A DNA stretch of 6,108 nt from Caldifarciminota bacterium (GTDB lineage: Bacteria; WOR-3; Hydrothermia; UBA1063; CAJXJZ01): positions 1-6,108 of the forward strand of contig JALTEL010000531.1 of the NCBI GenBank assembly GCA_027073945.1, read 5' to 3'. Of the stretch, positions 4,553 through 6,108 are shown one piece after another. The notes under the pieces were generated by a model. That model did not search any database. It had not been told where the DNA came from and was given only the letters and a program-made list of their open reading frames with translations. The position numbers were made by a program, and so were the translations under genes. The stretch's first letter is position 1. The number at the start of each line of letters is the position of its first letter.

Positions 4553-6108
4553 ATGCTGGATTTAATATACAGAGATGATCTGACAGGACTTGCCAACAGA
4601 AGATATCTCAAAAGGATAAAAGAAGAGGATATGCTGGGACTGAAAGCAAAAGACAGCGTATTTACACTGGTGATGACTGATATAGACCACTTTAAGAGTA
4701 TAAATGACACATACGGGCATCTTAAGGGAGATGAAGTTATAAAAGGCTATGCCGAATATCTTATTTCAAACCTCAGAAAGGAAGACATTGTCATAAGATA
4801 CGGAGGTGATGAATTCATCGTACTCCAGCCCGGAATGAAGCAGGAAGACTCCAGAGTAGTGTGGCAACGTATTATAGACAGGTTAAAACAGCAGAGTATA
4901 GCAGGGACAGGAGTGAGTATAAGCGTAGGTCTTTCCAGTTTTCCGAATGACGGGAATACAATAGAGGTGTTAATAGAGAAAGCAGATAAAGGACTTTATG
5001 ATGCCAAGAGGAGCGGAAGAGGGAAAATCGGAAGCGGGGAAAGGGAACGTATTATCATACCTGCAAAAGAATTTGTGGACAGGCATGATGAAACGGAAAA
5101 CATGAAAGAAGCAATAGAAAGCAGGGCAATAGTACTGATAAGAGGGCCTGCAGGAATCGGGAAAACCAGGCTTGTCAGGGAAGTATTGAGTCCTCTCAGG
5201 GAGGTGGAAATTCTATGGGGAGATTGTGTACCTTTTAACAGACAACTTTCATACTATCCCATAAGAAACATAATAAAATACAAGTTCAAAAGGAATCCTG
5301 AGATAGCTTCTGCAATACCTCTGGCATACAGGGTGGAAATAGGGAAACTCGTACCTGAAATTGGCAGTCTTATTTCTGATGAGGATATGCGTGAGGTGGG
5401 TGAGACACTAAATAGATACAGGTTATATGAAGGATTTACAAAAGTCCTGGGTACAGGTAATATGAAAAAGCTAATTGTAATAGACAACATACAGTGGATA
5501 GATGAGGATAGTGTAGAATCGTTGAGATACGCGTTGAGGAGTTCTGAAGTAAGAGGTAACTATATCTTCATAAGCAGAACAGAAGAAAAAAACAGCAAAA
5601 TGGAAGCATTTATATCCGAACTCGGAAGAGAAAGGCCTGTAAAGGAAATTAACGTAGATGTTTTTGATATGGATAACACGAAAAGGCTTCTACAATCAAT
5701 AATTGGAGAAGGCTATGATGAAACATTTTATAAATACATATTCTCCAGCAGCGGAGGCAATCCGTTTTACGTGGAAGAAATATTGAAATCTTTGTATGAG
5801 GCTGGTAACATACCTGAGAAACATGAACGATTCATTCCTCCTGTAAACAACGTCATGCCACATGGCATAGAGGATGTTGTAAAGAGAAAATTTCTCAGAT
5901 TGAGCAATGAGGCACAGGAGATTTTAAAAATAGGCAGTGTACTGGGATATATTGATACCAGGCTTGTAGGGGATATGACAGGTTATAATGAAAGTCATAT
6001 TCTTGGACTCATTGATGAGTCCATAGAGAATGGCATTCTCAAAGAAAGCGATGACGAACGCATTGAGTTCAGCGGAGAGATAGTAAGAGACATCATATAC
6101 AGAAAGGA
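4553..6108 (+). CDS. GGDEF diguanylate cyclase domain fused to a STAND/AAA_16-type ATPase (3' end outside window)
   Basis: The frame stays open to the window end; 518 residues are visible. Residues ~8-157 are a GGDEF domain starting at RDDLTGLANRR, with metal site TDIDHFK (Asp43), Asn51 and Asp60 in the substrate region, signature RYGGDEF (GGDEF 84-88) and inhibitory site RKED (75-78), exactly five residues before GGDEF. It should make cyclic-di-GMP from two GTP and be inhibited by the product. A short linker leads to an AAA_16-type module: EFVDRHDE (173-180), Walker A GPAGIGKT (198-205), Walker B LIVIDNIQWIDE (307-318) and GGNPFYVEEI (from 401). A winged-helix-like region follows (~440-518) and ends at FSGEIVRDIIYRK, where the family often has FSH. 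Relatives usually continue into TPR repeats, which I expect downstream. The start is forced: TGA at 4547-4549 is followed by AAA and then ATG. There is no sensor domain before GGDEF and no Shine-Dalgarno site. The ATPase part probably senses a ligand or partner and gates the cyclase; that is inference. Confidence 0.9.
   Translation, partial: MLDLIYRDDLTGLANRRYLKRIKEEDMLGLKAKDSVFTLVMTDIDHFKSINDTYGHLKGDEVIKGYAEYLISNLRKEDIVIRYGGDEFIVLQPGMKQEDSRVVWQRIIDRLKQQSIAGTGVSISVGLSSFPNDGNTIEVLIEKADKGLYDAKRSGRGKIGSGERERIIIPAKEFVDRHDETENMKEAIESRAIVLIRGPAGIGKTRLVREVLSPLREVEILWGDCVPFNRQLSYYPIRNIIKYKFKRNPEIASAIPLAYRVEIGKLVPEIGSLISDEDMREVGETLNRYRLYEGFTKVLGTGNMKKLIVIDNIQWIDEDSVESLRYALRSSEVRGNYIFISRTEEKNSKMEAFISELGRERPVKEINVDVFDMDNTKRLLQSIIGEGYDETFYKYIFSSSGGNPFYVEEILKSLYEAGNIPEKHERFIPPVNNVMPHGIEDVVKRKFLRLSNEAQEILKIGSVLGYIDTRLVGDMTGYNESHILGLIDESIENGILKESDDERIEFSGEIVRDIIYRK

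Overview
The window looks like chromosomal DNA from an uncultured-type bacterium outside the classic model groups, probably a member of or neighbour to the FCB superphylum (Cloacimonadota / WOR-3 / Marinimicrobia-like). Two observations support this. The first gene ends in a domain resembling the type A C-terminal sorting domain of the type IX secretion system. Arginine is written mostly with AGA/AGG and isoleucine often with ATA. The promoters I can see are E. coli-like (TTGNNN, 17-nt spacer, TATAAT-like) and two genes have strong Shine-Dalgarno sites, which argues against Bacteroidota proper. The taxon is inference only.

Layout, all genes on the + strand: (1) 1-966 is the 3' part of a secreted, cysteine-free surface protein with the sorting-type tail, closed by a perfect 17-bp hairpin terminator at 983-1019. 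(2) A 343-bp intergenic region leads to a sigma70-type promoter placed so close to the next ATG that the mRNA would be essentially leaderless. (3) 1310-2605 encodes an orphan AAA ATPase with a complete motif set (Walker A, Walker B, sensor 1, RPGR arginine finger). It is AT-richer than its neighbours, is ended by its own terminator (2623-2661), and has an unusual uncharged stretch where the pore loop normally lies. (4) A near-consensus promoter at 2817-2845 and a short leader with a small hairpin precede a two-gene operon, 2909-3775 and 3768-4346. These encode the alpha and beta subunits of a class I (4Fe-4S) fumarate/tartrate-type hydro-lyase, overlap by 8 nt, and each has a strong ribosome binding site. 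(5) Another sigma70-type promoter (4419-4447) precedes a long open frame from 4553 running off the window end. It encodes a GGDEF diguanylate cyclase domain fused directly to a STAND/AAA_16-type ATPase.

The genes appear to be four separate transcription units rather than one pathway. The alpha/beta hydratase is central carbon metabolism. The most unusual items are the GGDEF-STAND fusion, which couples a cyclic-di-GMP-synthesising domain to an ATP-driven sensor/switch, and the orphan AAA ATPase. I saw no tRNA, rRNA, CRISPR array, insertion sequence or attachment site.
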